64,000 bases of DNA, taken from positions 242,001-306,000 of the forward strand of contig JAODUP010000512.1 of the NCBI GenBank assembly GCA_025642065.1, read 5' to 3'. Below the pieces are notes generated by a model. The model was not told the DNA's origin, did no database searches, and saw only the letters and a list, made by a program, of their open reading frames with translations. A program made the position numbers and the translations under genes. This document shows, in pieces, positions 28,501-36,697 of the stretch; the first letter of the stretch is position 1; the number at the start of each line of letters is the position of its first letter. The DNA is from Paralvinella palmiformis. Taxonomy: Eukaryota > Annelida > Polychaeta > Terebellida > Alvinellidae.

Positions 28501-29908
28501 CACTTTTGTGCACAGGGTAGGCTAAATGGGCTCAGCAACCTTCAAAGGTAATGAAGTGAAGTCAACGATGAAACAGCCTTCAGATATGCCCACGCCGAGA
28601 TTCAAACTCAAGTGGTAGTGATCTACTGTGCTACCAACTAGACCACAAAGGCACCCATGACCATTGATTAGTCAAGACCCAATGTTTTTAAAACAAATTA
28701 TATTTAGTTGTTGGTTGGTGGACTAGTCCAGTTTATATATATACATATCTTCCATTTTATTTTTTTATTTAAATCATTTAAGCATCTTACTCAAAATTAT
28801 TTTTAATAAATATTTAATTATTAACTTAATTAAAATATTATTTCCCCCATTTGGTCACTATTTAAGTGATTGGTGTTATCAGTAATTCCATCCTCTATAA
28901 TGTGTCATCCAGTGAAGTAATTTTCTGGTTTTTATGAAAGTAACATGAAACTTTAATTATGCATGCCATGTACTGAAGTAGGCAGGACTAATTAATTAAT
29001 CACTGGATTGGTGTTATAATTATTTCAGTTTGCCATTAACTTTGAATCAGTGGTTATTTTGCATTATTTGATGAAAGTAACATAGAAAATTCTGTGACAA
29101 TCAGAAGGGGAAATTAATTTTTATTAAAAAAAATTAATGGGGTTATTAATTAAATAAAAACTCAATTTTCTGTACAGTGGCAAGTTGTTGCATAAGGAAT
29201 ATTTAATAATTAAATTAATATTTTTTCACAGTCATATATATAGATCATATTGTATTTGTCTTCTTTTAAAATAGTTAATTAGAGATCTAATGAATAACTT
29301 GAGTACTCAGTTCTATCGAGACTGCAATAAACATATTCTGTTTTAACTGACTCTCACTGATTTAACTGAACATTTAATACTTTTTATGAAGGAAAATAGA
29401 TTTGTTTAAAATTAAATCTTTGGATAAACATTTTGACTTTGTTAAATGCTTCATGCCCTTTTCACTCTCTACTTTATTATATAAACTTATAAAGGGTATA
29501 ATTTATTTGTGACATTTAAATTTTGCAACTTAAAATCTTAATTAAAACAGTAAATCACTAGATCTAATTCTAAATGGTGGACAAGAACATTTTAACTGTC
29601 TTTGTTTTGAATTGTATTTTTGCAAATCATTGTCGGAATAAAGTTTACAACTTTACAAGTCTAGATCATCAGCCAACAAGTCAATCACCAGTGATGTGAC
29701 ACGAGGTACCATTGAATAGGTGATCTAGTCACTAGTGTCTAGTCCGCAGGCGCAGTCGTCTGATCACAAAATAATATCATCCATATTTTAATTTCTCCGA
29801 CATGTCAGCGCCCCAAAAAATTTATTCTAACTCTAGAACATGTCAAGGACATATATATACATCAGCTACTTACCCAGCTACTTCTTTACCACTCAAAATT
29901 GCAGCCAT
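3469..29908 (-). CDS. MTHFD1: C1-tetrahydrofolate synthase, cytoplasmic (trifunctional MTHFD1)
   Basis: Complete gene: 24 coding exons, 2,799 coding bases, 932 residues (the human enzyme has 935). It interconverts 5,10-methylene-, methenyl- and 10-formyl-tetrahydrofolate (NADP-dependent dehydrogenase and cyclohydrolase) and makes 10-formyl-THF from formate and ATP (synthetase), supplying purine, thymidylate and methionine synthesis. Residues 1-296 form the dehydrogenase/cyclohydrolase domain, with Y50, K54, Q98 and D123 matching human Y52, K56, Q100 and D125, and the NADP-site motif GRSKIVG at 170-176. Residues about 297-315 are a linker. Residues 316-932 form the synthetase, with the ATP loop GEGKSTTT at 380-387. 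The N-terminus, [12 protein letters not shown], lacks a mitochondrial presequence, so the cytosolic form is expected. Every junction keeps frame. Introns are short and repeat-laden except intron 1 (6.5 kb). Confidence 0.97.
3748..3900 (-). CDS. MTHFD1: MTHFD1 exon 23
   Basis: Residues 853-903, [20 protein letters not shown] then [20 protein letters not shown], the conserved C-terminal synthetase region. Confidence 0.97.
4195..4372 (-). mobile_element. Diverged SINE related to family A
   Basis: It shares the GGCCACTTTTGTGCACGAGG-type tail, but the body and head are strongly altered; an old copy or a sister subfamily in MTHFD1 intron 22. Confidence 0.5.
5110..5292 (+). mobile_element. SINE-like repeat with (TGAA)n end, copy 1
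   Basis: It starts with TGAATGAGTGAATGAA and shares GGGCCACTCCCTAGG-like DNA with the copy at about 6.27-6.46 kb; a tRNA-like remnant lies at the far end. Orientation is uncertain. Confidence 0.4.
5353..5460 (-). CDS. MTHFD1: MTHFD1 exon 22
   Basis: Residues 817-852, [20 protein letters not shown] then [14 protein letters not shown]; phase 0 at both ends. Confidence 0.96.
6265..6462 (+). mobile_element. SINE-like repeat with (TGAA)n end, copy 2
   Basis: It starts TGAATGAATGAATGATTGC, contains GGGCTACTCCCTAGAGG and ends near a degenerate tRNA-like stretch. Same family as the 5.1 kb copy, diverged. Confidence 0.4.
6721..6944. repeat. Tandem repeat, four 56-base units
   Basis: Units start at 6721, 6777, 6833 and 6889. 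Each carries the block TTACTAATTAGTAA (a perfect 14-base palindrome in copies 2 and 4, one end base changed in the others) followed by ATGCAATACC and TTTTTACAACTCGTTTA. It lies in MTHFD1 intron 21. Confidence 0.95.
7001..7178 (-). CDS. MTHFD1: MTHFD1 exon 21
   Basis: Residues 757-816, [24 protein letters not shown] and FKFLYDLQ. Donor GTCTGT is atypical. Confidence 0.96.
7314..7414 (-). CDS. MTHFD1: MTHFD1 exon 20
   Basis: Residues 724-756, [12 protein letters not shown] then [17 protein letters not shown]; donor GTAAGC leaves phase 2. Confidence 0.95.
7519..7555. repeat. (CA)n microsatellite
   Basis: An uninterrupted CA run of about 36 bases in MTHFD1 intron 19, just upstream of exon 20. 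Confidence 0.95.
8358..8812 (+). mobile_element. CAGGG-ended hAT-like MITE, copy 2
   Basis: The same family in inverse orientation. The right end, GGATGCATGGAAACCCTG, is well kept; the left end is eroded. It sits in MTHFD1 intron 19, nine bases from the exon 19 donor. Confidence 0.75.
8822..9003 (-). CDS. MTHFD1: MTHFD1 exon 19
   Basis: Residues 663-723, [20 protein letters not shown] then [20 protein letters not shown]. Its donor GTACTG is weak, and a MITE begins nine bases into the following intron. Confidence 0.96.
9109..9220 (-). CDS. MTHFD1: MTHFD1 exon 18
   Basis: Residues 626-662, [20 protein letters not shown] then [16 protein letters not shown], a diagnostic synthetase motif. Confidence 0.97.
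9379..9447 (-). CDS. MTHFD1: MTHFD1 exon 17
   Basis: Residues 603-625, [20 protein letters not shown] then TLE; phase 0 at both ends. Confidence 0.96.
9915..10055 (-). CDS. MTHFD1: MTHFD1 exon 16
   Basis: Residues 556-602, [19 protein letters not shown] to EPVTADDL. Cys replaces the usual Ala before QFDI at the exon start. Confidence 0.96.
10207..10283 (-). CDS. MTHFD1: MTHFD1 exon 15
   Basis: Residues 530-555, [16 protein letters not shown] then [10 protein letters not shown]. Confidence 0.96.
11255..11519 (+). mobile_element. CCGTAGG-ended MITE, copy 1
   Basis: Inverted ends TACCGTAGGTCCCGGCC...AAGCC and GGCTTAATGACCTACGCTA enclose 265 bases. TA at each end suits a TA target site. The interior matches the inverted copy at 45.3-45.6 kb. 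MTHFD1 intron 14. Confidence 0.8.
11813..11915 (-). CDS. MTHFD1: MTHFD1 exon 14
   Basis: Residues 496-529, [17 protein letters not shown] then [17 protein letters not shown]; phase 1 out. Confidence 0.97.
12029..12318 (-). mobile_element. tRNA-derived SINE, family C
   Basis: On the - strand the head reads TGGTTTAGTGGGTAAGAGC (A box) and GGAGATTCGAATCCCAGCC (B box), followed by a body and a (TAA)n tail. Distinct from families A and B. MTHFD1 intron 13. Confidence 0.7.
12573..12802 (-). CDS. MTHFD1: MTHFD1 exon 13
   Basis: Residues 419-495, [20 protein letters not shown] then [20 protein letters not shown], a highly conserved synthetase stretch. Donor GTCTGT is atypical, but the frame joins cleanly to exon 14. 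Confidence 0.96.
13018..13154 (-). CDS. MTHFD1: MTHFD1 exon 12 (ATP loop)
   Basis: Residues 373-418, [17 protein letters not shown] then [13 protein letters not shown]. This is the P-loop of 10-formyl-THF synthetase. Confidence 0.97.
13349..13541 (-). mobile_element. SINE-A copy
   Basis: Full-length family A, with a perfect target-site duplication ATTAAACAG at 13340-13348 and 13542-13550. MTHFD1 intron 11. Confidence 0.9.
13682..13855 (-). CDS. MTHFD1: MTHFD1 exon 11
   Basis: Residues 315-372 start the synthetase domain ([13 protein letters not shown]) and reach KYIVVTG just before the ATP loop. Confidence 0.96.
14173..14440. repeat. Clustered microsatellites
   Basis: A (TTA)n run at 14173-14198, then (CA)n and (TA)n at about 14376-14440, in MTHFD1 intron 10. 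Confidence 0.9.
14969..15024 (-). CDS. MTHFD1: MTHFD1 exon 10 (linker)
   Basis: Residues 297-314, a Pro/Thr-rich linker ([11 protein letters not shown]) joining the dehydrogenase and synthetase halves. Confidence 0.92.
15302..15464 (-). mobile_element. SINE-A copy with internal deletion
   Basis: Family A tail, body and A box are present, but about 50 bases including the B box are lost. MTHFD1 intron 9. Confidence 0.8.
15845..15969 (+). mobile_element. SINE-A copy, 3' truncated
   Basis: Family A head and body to TTTGGAGCTC, then a short AT-rich microsatellite replaces the tail. MTHFD1 intron 9. Confidence 0.75.
16819..16985 (-). CDS. MTHFD1: MTHFD1 exon 9
   Basis: Residues 241-296 include [17 protein letters not shown], a signature of methylene-THF dehydrogenases, and end the first domain at HEQ. 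Donor GTTAGA. Confidence 0.97.
17301..17412 (-). CDS. MTHFD1: MTHFD1 exon 8
   Basis: Residues 204-240, [16 protein letters not shown] then [13 protein letters not shown], the end of the nucleotide-binding fold. The donor GTACTC is weak. A damaged copy of most of this exon lies in intron 3. Confidence 0.96.
18543..18679 (-). CDS. MTHFD1: MTHFD1 exon 7 (NADP site)
   Basis: Residues 158-203 carry [14 protein letters not shown], the NADP-binding turn, then [12 protein letters not shown]. Phase 1 in, phase 0 out. Confidence 0.96.
19352..19452 (-). CDS. MTHFD1: MTHFD1 exon 6
   Basis: Residues 124-157, containing [17 protein letters not shown], the family signature at the start of the nucleotide-binding half. 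Donor GTTAGT. A long (AT)n run sits just upstream of the acceptor. Confidence 0.95.
19466..19504. repeat. (AT)n microsatellite
   Basis: About 38 bases of AT just upstream of the exon 6 acceptor of MTHFD1. Confidence 0.95.
19768..19844 (-). CDS. MTHFD1: MTHFD1 exon 5
   Basis: Residues 99-124, LPLDTVNN... to PEKDVDG. D123 of KDVDG is the conserved folate-binding Asp. Phase 2 out. Confidence 0.96.
20055..20114 (-). CDS. MTHFD1: MTHFD1 exon 4
   Basis: Residues 79-98, ending VHGIIVQ; the last residue, Q98, is the conserved active-site Gln. Confidence 0.95.
20430..20793 (+). mobile_element. SINE-B copy
   Basis: tRNA-like head: TGGCCTAGCGGTTAAGCACC (A box) and GGTTCGAACCTG (B box), then a 280-base body with TTAAATGGCGCTGCTGTC. 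The flanks TACGAACAAT and TATGAACACAAT resemble a target duplication. This entry defines family B. Confidence 0.85.
20895..21341 (-). mobile_element. SINE-A copy carrying an exon 8 copy
   Basis: Family A pieces 20895-21006 and 21303-21341 flank the exon-8-derived block. A perfect target duplication AGCCAGACACAG (20883-20894 and 21342-21353) encloses the whole; the undisrupted site occurs once at 56691-56702 in the sister MITE. Confidence 0.9.
21007..21302 (-). pseudogene. Damaged partial copy of MTHFD1 exon 8 plus intron 8
   Basis: This segment in intron 3 matches 17047-17387, the 3' two thirds of exon 8 and about 250 bases of its downstream intron, in the same orientation and with many substitutions. 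The copy has a 1-base and a 7-base deletion in the coding part. It stops before the first 25 bases of exon 8, so the original acceptor is absent and it cannot act as a normal exon. It replaces about 25 bases around the B box of a SINE-A copy whose flanking 12-base target-site duplication is intact. Confidence 0.9.
22848..22961 (-). CDS. MTHFD1: MTHFD1 exon 3 (catalytic Tyr/Lys)
   Basis: Residues 41-78 begin [21 protein letters not shown]50 and K54 are the dehydrogenase/cyclohydrolase catalytic pair; phase 0 at both ends. Confidence 0.96.
23291..23375 (-). CDS. MTHFD1: MTHFD1 exon 2
   Basis: Residues 12-40 (GELRKGLK... to PGLAIVQ), N-terminal fold of the dehydrogenase domain; phase 2 in, phase 0 out. 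Confidence 0.95.
23714..23840 (-). mobile_element. Diverged, shortened SINE-A copy
   Basis: It retains tail (TGGCTACTTTTGTGTATTC), body (AACCTCCAACGGTAATGAGG) and 5' end (GGGGCCACGGA), much mutated, in intron 1 of MTHFD1. Confidence 0.6.
25998..26241. repeat. Tandem repeat, six units of about 41 bases
   Basis: The unit contains ACATCCTACACTATACATC and TATATTACCATCCCTCATG; units differ at only a few positions, indicating recent amplification. The open frame across it is a by-product. Confidence 0.95.
26565..27199 (-). mobile_element. TTAA-type MITE, copy 2
   Basis: Inverted relative to copy 1. Ends CTATAGTCCACCTGCAG and GAAGGTGGACTATCTCTTTAA; the interior is diverged but collinear. Confidence 0.75.
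28478..28656 (-). mobile_element. SINE-A copy
   Basis: Full length, in MTHFD1 intron 1. Its 5' end and right flank (28623-28681) are repeated nearly exactly at 28341-28399. Confidence 0.85.
29874..29908 (-). CDS. MTHFD1: MTHFD1 exon 1
   Basis: It encodes [11 protein letters not shown] and two bases of a Gly codon, with donor GG|GTAAGT. The ATG is the natural start: the family begins with this short helix before ELRKGLK. Confidence 0.95.
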
Positions 29909-30406
29909 CGTGAAATACAAAACCCTCGAAACAGCATTCGAAAAACCAAACACTTATGTGTGGCCTTGACCTGAGAATTAACTGATGAAAAGGCAACCAA
30001 ATTGGGTTGTACTAAAAGCTCCCATTATTATTATTATTATTTGTATTTCAGCCTGTTTGGGATGACATTCTTTATCGAGTGGTTTATATTCGTTTTGTTT
30101 CGACTGGGAAAAAACTAAACTCTCCCTAAAAAGTATAAATGTTTCAGTTTGTCAATATTTTCTGTATCAAATGATGGAGTATTTCTGAAGAATCGTGACT
30201 GATTTAGAGTACGTCTTATTTATCCTTTCGTACTTATAAACTGATAATACTGTTGTCCAAAATATGTACATTTTGATTTATAAAAAGCTAATAGGCTTAA
30301 CGCCCATCTTAGTACGTTTCACGCGCACGCACTTTCTCTCTCAAAGGCATTTGGGAGTGTACAAACTTCGGCACCATCACTATGATGGGTTTTTTTAATA
30401 AAAAGC

Positions 30407-30520
30407 TAATGAACCGAAGTCAAAGATGAAACACCCGTCAGATATGCCCACGCCGATATTCGAACACGGATGGTAGTGATCTGTGCTCGAACATACTAAC
30501 GTTAGACCACGGAGGCGCCC
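30407..30520 (-). mobile_element. SINE-A copy, tail missing
   Basis: Head and body are well kept (both promoter boxes readable), but the 3' tail is absent. Upstream of MTHFD1. Confidence 0.8.
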
Positions 30521-31558
30521 ATAAAATATCGTAAGAGCACGGCACGATATCAATACTATACAATTAGACTACTGTTAAAAATTGATAGAATACAGGTAAA
30601 CTTAACGAATATTCAATAAATTTGTATAAAGATATTCCACGTAGGACCTGTCATCGGAAAATTATTTGGAATTAAGCTTTTAAACACATTCCATATTACA
30701 GCACGTTCTTACATTGCAGTCAAACTGGACAGAATGTGTTCATCATGTCATCGAGACTTGATTTATCTTAGAAACATGTTTTTCTAACATCTGCAATGCG
30801 TAGAAAGGCATCCTGCAATTATTTGCCAAATGCAGATTTGTTATCATCACCGCCGTCTAGTTATATGAATGAATCTCATATCTACGTAATATCTAGATTC
30901 TGTTTCAAACTACATGCCATACGCTGCAATTTGTATGTACGAATCGCCACAGGTACGTAAATAAAGCGACAGATACAAAAATATATCACACATAGTCACT
31001 GATCAGCACATCATGGGAATTTATTTTAAATCAATTAAGATATTTTATGAACAATTTTAAATTTTTATGATAAATTCTAGTTTAAGAACGTTCTTGATAT
31101 TTCTATATGAATGGGAAAAGAGAGGAAATGAAAGCTTTTCGGCGACACTTTCTCCCCACCCATGATGCTAAATGATGGTTTCCCAGACAGTTTGATAAAA
31201 TTATCTTTTAAGTGACCATAAATACACTTACGAGTTGGTCTTATACACAAGGATGTATGGTTGATGAAATGACAACAAAAAAACATCACTGTAACCAGTA
31301 CCTGGTACCTTTGTATTTATTCTCTAAATACATCAGTCTCATCTTGTGGCTTGTATCTTCAGTAATTTGATGTTGGGCATTTTTGATATGAATGGTACCG
31401 TACATCTCTCTTGATGCGTGAACAAATGGATTCGTTCGAACAGACCTGATATAAACAACCACATGGGGACATTGCCAAAGAAACAACATGACACAGTGGA
31501 ATAAACAAACATCAGGCAAATATATTAGTGCATTACAGAAACAGTGAATATATTCCAC

Positions 31559-31560
<2 letters not shown>

Positions 31561-31599
<39 letters not shown>

Positions 31600-31612
31600 T
31601 ATATATTTATAT
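31561..31612. repeat. (AT)n microsatellite
   Basis: An AT run of about 50 bases with a short CA interruption, intergenic. Confidence 0.95.
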
Positions 31613-34441
31613 ATGAGAGAAAACTTTACATATAATGAATATGTTTTCATTTCAATTACACTATTACATTCATCTAGTTCTCATTTGGCAATTATGATTA
31701 ATTATGACACCAAACATAATCAGAAACAATCAATTTGTATCACACACACACACCACTTGTACACAATATAATCTTTTCAAGTCCATTTTGGGGAAGAAAG
31801 AAAATTTAAAGAAAAAATAACAAAATAATCTTGCGTCACTATTACGCATTTTGACAGACTAATTCAAGACATACCATCAGCTTTAAAACCTAACCAGTGA
31901 TATGGTATTACTGTAATTAACAATGCATCTCCAGCCATCAATTACACTACACGTCGGATCCAATTGAACCTAAGAGGCAATACTATTCACACCAAAGCTT
32001 TAACTAATTACACACCTTGAACAATTCAAATGATAACTCTTGAGAACGGGGAAATAAATTTTAGTAACACAATTCGACGCCATAATTACGTGATACAGAC
32101 ACTATGTATTGTCGACCGTAATGAACACAATAGAACAGCAAAAATTATCAGAGAAGCAAAGAAACAATTACCCATCACCTTCATAGTTACAACCAAATAT
32201 CTTGGCTATCCAATAAACCAACACGGAAAAATGTCAGATCCCATATTCAGTTTCACCCACATCATTAATACTTAACCGACTCAAAACTTTAATGTGATAC
32301 AGCATCGAGCTCATGTGAGATCAAACAAGACGTTCGTAAAAGAAATGTCACACGCCACTTTCACATTAATTTCATGTTATAAATATGCTGCATAAAACAG
32401 ATCAGAATGGCACAACAAGTTATTGATATCAATGTATGTACATATATACTCTGTACTGCTAATGCACGCATTTCTGTATTTGATGATGAGATAACTAAAT
32501 CAAGCAATCGTATAAAATAATCCTATCTGAAAGCATCTATGGTCACAGATTGCAAATTTCAGAAGTCACTGTGTCAGGAATCAAACAATAAGTTTCCATG
32601 ATTGCATTTTAATATTATCACAGTAAACATTTCCTTTATTCGTATACATATATTACGTATCAATGAGCCAATATATAACAACAAGAGCACTAGAAAATGT
32701 AGCAAATATGAAATGATACAACGAGAAACCCAGTCACAGATCCTTCACTGGTGCACCGGAGAACACCATTATAAAATTGATGGGTTTTTGCTCTTAGCCA
32801 ACAAAGACCAGAACAAATGCAGCGGGATAATGCCAGTTCAAGCGCCAATAATGCACCGTGCAGTGAAAAGAACTACAGATACACGAGTTAAAAGGGTACA
32901 CCACGAGGGAACGTACATTGTTTGCGCACATCACTTCTCACATCTGTTACGAAAGAAATGAGACAACCAAACTAATCTACGAAGGCAAAAGGAATGATGG
33001 GAGTAAAGTGCCAGTCGAGAAGGAAAGAGCATTCAAACATTCACCACCACGTCGACTAACAGTTAGCTAATCTGGGCCTAAGCCCAACTAATCAAGCATG
33101 ATTAGATCATGATCAACCAGGTACATCACAGTGGTGTTTCATTTGATTAATACACCACAAATCACATAGCACTGTCAAGACTACAAAACTACGGAACAAC
33201 AAAATAACAACGAACAGCTGATGGCACAATGTTGCAAGAGATGTTCCCAGGAAGTTACTAACCGATCAGTCGCAATGAAAATGGTCTGGCCTTATGTTTC
33301 TCTTACGTAAACGATGTCCATCTGTATCAAATCACTGCATTTCAGAATGTGTAAACAGATCCTTTGTAAAACATTAAGCTTCTCAATACCTGCTAGGCAC
33401 AACATTTATAGGCAGAAAACACATCATTGTATTCTTGTATACATTATAATCTGTCACACATACACATACACACACATTCATTATAATAAGGGGACAAACG
33501 CAAGTCTGAAAAACAGTACAAGAGCTATTCTATATATTTGTTTAATATTTCCAACTGAAACTATGTTAGCTTGACATGCGCATCAACACTTTGAAGTAAT
33601 ATTGCCCACCAGTGGCAGAACGGTTTTCAAATATGTTCCAGTTATTCACAGATTTCACATACACATTCAGCATTGGGACGCCGGGTCGGAAAACAAGCTG
33701 CAAGAGTAAAAGAAGATAAAGCAGAATTGGGACAGAAATCCTGTTGGACCGACTGTTGAAGGAGGAAGCAATGGGAAATATTTCAAGTGATCGAGATCCT
33801 GATATTTGTTCGCGGACCGATACCAAGCCAAATCTTCTCGCTTGCTCGCGGAGCTTGAAATGAACAAAACGGCATTCGAGATCAAGTTTAAATCGGAACG
33901 TGTTCAGTTGGAGAGTGAACACCAATTGGAACACACTCCTAGAGCAGGCAGGACACAGTTCTAAACTGGGAAAGATCAAATCCAGGGCAGGTAAATTTCA
34001 GAATGGTGGATGGATGTGGCATGCTAAGTGAAGTCTTATTTGGGTAGCAAAGAATCAACCAAATACACTCTCAGAAGACATACCTATTTTGGAGCATATC
34101 TAACCAAAACTTCATGAACAATTAATAAATATTCAGGGAGGCAGTTTATCTGGATCAAGAACAAACAAAACAGAAAGAAGGGACTCGTATTTGGTTTATG
34201 ACCACATGATGTCTGTGTACCAGTAGTACCCAGGATTTAGTAGTGGTGTTGTTCTAAATTTTAGCAAAAAAAGATTTCAGACAATTATGGCTCACTTCAG
34301 CACTGGAATGTTTACACTTTCGTAACTTTTGATGGAGAATTATGCTATTTAGAAATATTGTATGAATCTCTCAGAAAGTACGACTGAAAAATTTGACGTG
34401 TGCCTTAATTGGAACATACTCCATTACTAGAGTGTACAAAT

Positions 34442-34444
<3 letters not shown>

Positions 34445-34485
<41 letters not shown>

Positions 34486-34522
34486 TCTGTGTATATAACA
34501 CATACACACACACACATAACAT
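34445..34522. repeat. (AT)n and (CA)n microsatellites
   Basis: They lie just past the GTF2A1 stop codon, probably in its 3' UTR: AT run 34445-34482, CA run about 34500-34516. Confidence 0.9.
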
Positions 34523-34586
34523 ATACACCATTCATGAAACAGAATGAGTCCTCCTGTTAGATGACAGATTCAGGTTAGATGCTGTA

Positions 34587-34694
34587 TCACCACTCGGCAT
34601 CTCCCGTAGCCTTCTGGAACACGTAATCTTTACCATTCAGGTTCATTATCCCATCTTTTAGTGAGAACTTCCACTTGTTTTTGTTTCTGTTTAC
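34587..34694 (-). CDS. GTF2A1: GTF2A1 exon 9, C-terminus
   Basis: Residues 268-302, VNRNKNKWKFSLKDGIMNLN then GKDYVFQKATGDAEW and TGA. The GDAEW end is invariant in TFIIA. Confidence 0.97.
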   Translation of the reverse strand, partial: VNRNKNKWKFSLKDGIMNLNGKDYVFQKATGDAEW

Positions 34695-36660
34695 CTACGG
34701 AAAAGTTGTAATAGTATATTAAAATGAGCTCAGTTTATATAGCCTCATTAAAAATGGGAAACAAATCATAAAAGCTTTTTTCTCATATATGTGGGCATGG
34801 GAAGGGGAACATTTTTTATGCAACAGTCATTTACTAAAAGTCAAGATGGGAAAATAGGATTTTTAGCAAAGCAACATACATAAATAGACACAGCATACTA
34901 ATAAATGGAGCTAATATTTACTGGAAATAGAAAGTTAATATGTTACATTAAGAACACACACAAATAGGCATGATTACTCACTCTATCAAATTGACAGACA
35001 ACTACATTCTCAGTATCAAACACTTGTGCAGGATCTTCGTCACTAGACACATCATCACAGGAGTTTAATGGATCCTGTAAGAGCAAAATTGAGATAATTA
35101 AATTTATTCCACAACAAATCACAAGGTGCAGTGAAAGATGAAACACCACCGAGACATAGCCTGCATCTGAACTCAGCTACCATAGATCTGTAGCCAATCG
35201 GATTACCAGTTCAGCCATGGAGGAGTCTGACTGTAGGATGTAATTTAAGGATATACATATAGCGGCCAGGATGTCATGTCTGGCTGACTCCTGACGTTGT
35301 CAAACTACATGAATTGTAACCAGTAAATCTTTTTGCCGGTTGCCATGACTAGGCTCAGTTTACAACAGACGTGGAGTCAATTATACTCAATTCCATTTCG
35401 TCAATTCCAATTCCACATCAAATTTTAAAAAAAATTCAATTCCAAATTTATCAATTTACCTACTCCTTTTTACCTACTCCAAGTACCTACTTGGAATACC
35501 TACTCTGAGTAGTTTATATTCCAAGTAGAAGTGTTATGGAAGAAATATTTCTGAATTAAAAATTTCCAAATTCCATTCAAAGTTTTAAATAAGCAATTCC
35601 AAAATTGAATTAACCCCCATGTCTGGTTTACAAAAAGAACAATCCCTTTATCAACACATGCCATTACACGGCTATTTGGTTGCAAGCTTGTTCAGTTTGT
35701 TTATGTTACATTAGCACATATAATCCAATTGCAAAAGCAATACCATTTTGTATCGTGCAGCAGCAATTTGCAAATCTACCACAGCCTCTTGATGGACTGT
35801 CAAGTGTTGAACAATTAGCTATGTCAATGCAAAATACAGTCCACGTAATAGCATAATGAAGCTAAGTCGAGGACTTAAGGGTTACTTGAAAAAGAAATAA
35901 ACTACATCTGGTGAGATGAACTTGTATATTAACTGAACATAAAAACTAATTTGTATTTGGTTGCACAGTGACCGAGTATGACTAAATGACCCATCCACAC
36001 ATCAAGGTCATTTGGCAAAACAAAGCAATCCATCACCGCAAAACAGAAAATGGTACCCAAAACATGTACGATGAATTCCACACAGCATAGACTAGTAATT
36101 GACTAACCTCTTCTTTTCCCTGTTCTTCATTTTCATCATCATTCAGATCAACATCATCATCATCATCATCCTTGTCTCCATCTTCCTCTTCGTCATCATC
36201 GTCATCCGAACTAGAGTCATGAGTGCCGTCGAGTTGCACAATTCGCTGCACATTCTGTATCAGTGAAAATGTGCTTCAGTAAATCTCCATACCATCAGGA
36301 TTATAACAAACGTAATCATTTTAACATTTAGAAATGTCTGCAGTTACATCATCTTCATGCTAGCTAAAACTGATCTGCACTCACCAGGTGTCATCACTGT
36401 GAAACTAGTTCTTAAAACCAACATAACTGAGATGTTTACCACAACATGTATAATGCAAATTGAGTAAAATTTCCCATTCTTTCATAAGCAAATCAAACCA
36501 AATCCAGAGCCACCACAATGACCTACACACACACACACACACACGCTGAGTTACAAACACATTTAATAAATAATATGCTTAATATCTATTAAGCTAAATT
36601 AATATTTTTTTAAAGTTAATAGATACACAGCAGTATCAGTAAGATATGTTTTCAACCCTG

Positions 36661-36697
<37 letters not shown>

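Larger units (their letters stand above)
23376..29873. other. MTHFD1: MTHFD1 intron 1 (6.5 kb)
   Basis: The longest intron of the gene. It holds a diverged SINE-A, a 41-base tandem array, a TTAA-type MITE, a SINE-A with a 59-base local duplication, and about 1 kb of very AT-rich DNA (28.7-29.7 kb) in which I see nothing else. Open frames here are short and lack family resemblance. Confidence 0.8.
29909..34586. other. Intergenic DNA between MTHFD1 and GTF2A1
   Basis: It contains the MTHFD1 upstream region, a truncated SINE-A, AT microsatellites at 31.56 and 34.44 kb and probably the 3' UTR of GTF2A1. No exon is recognisable. A short coiled-coil-like + strand frame at about 33.80-33.96 kb is discussed under findings. 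Confidence 0.6.

Noticed and set aside
32602..32961. 119-codon + strand frame between MTHFD1 and GTF2A1
   Set aside because: No known motif or conserved pattern; could be chance in intergenic DNA.
33566..33979. 137-codon open frame on the - strand
   Set aside because: Low-complexity Leu/Phe/Arg-rich translation with no family resemblance and no splice context; the opposite strand is no better than a fragment.
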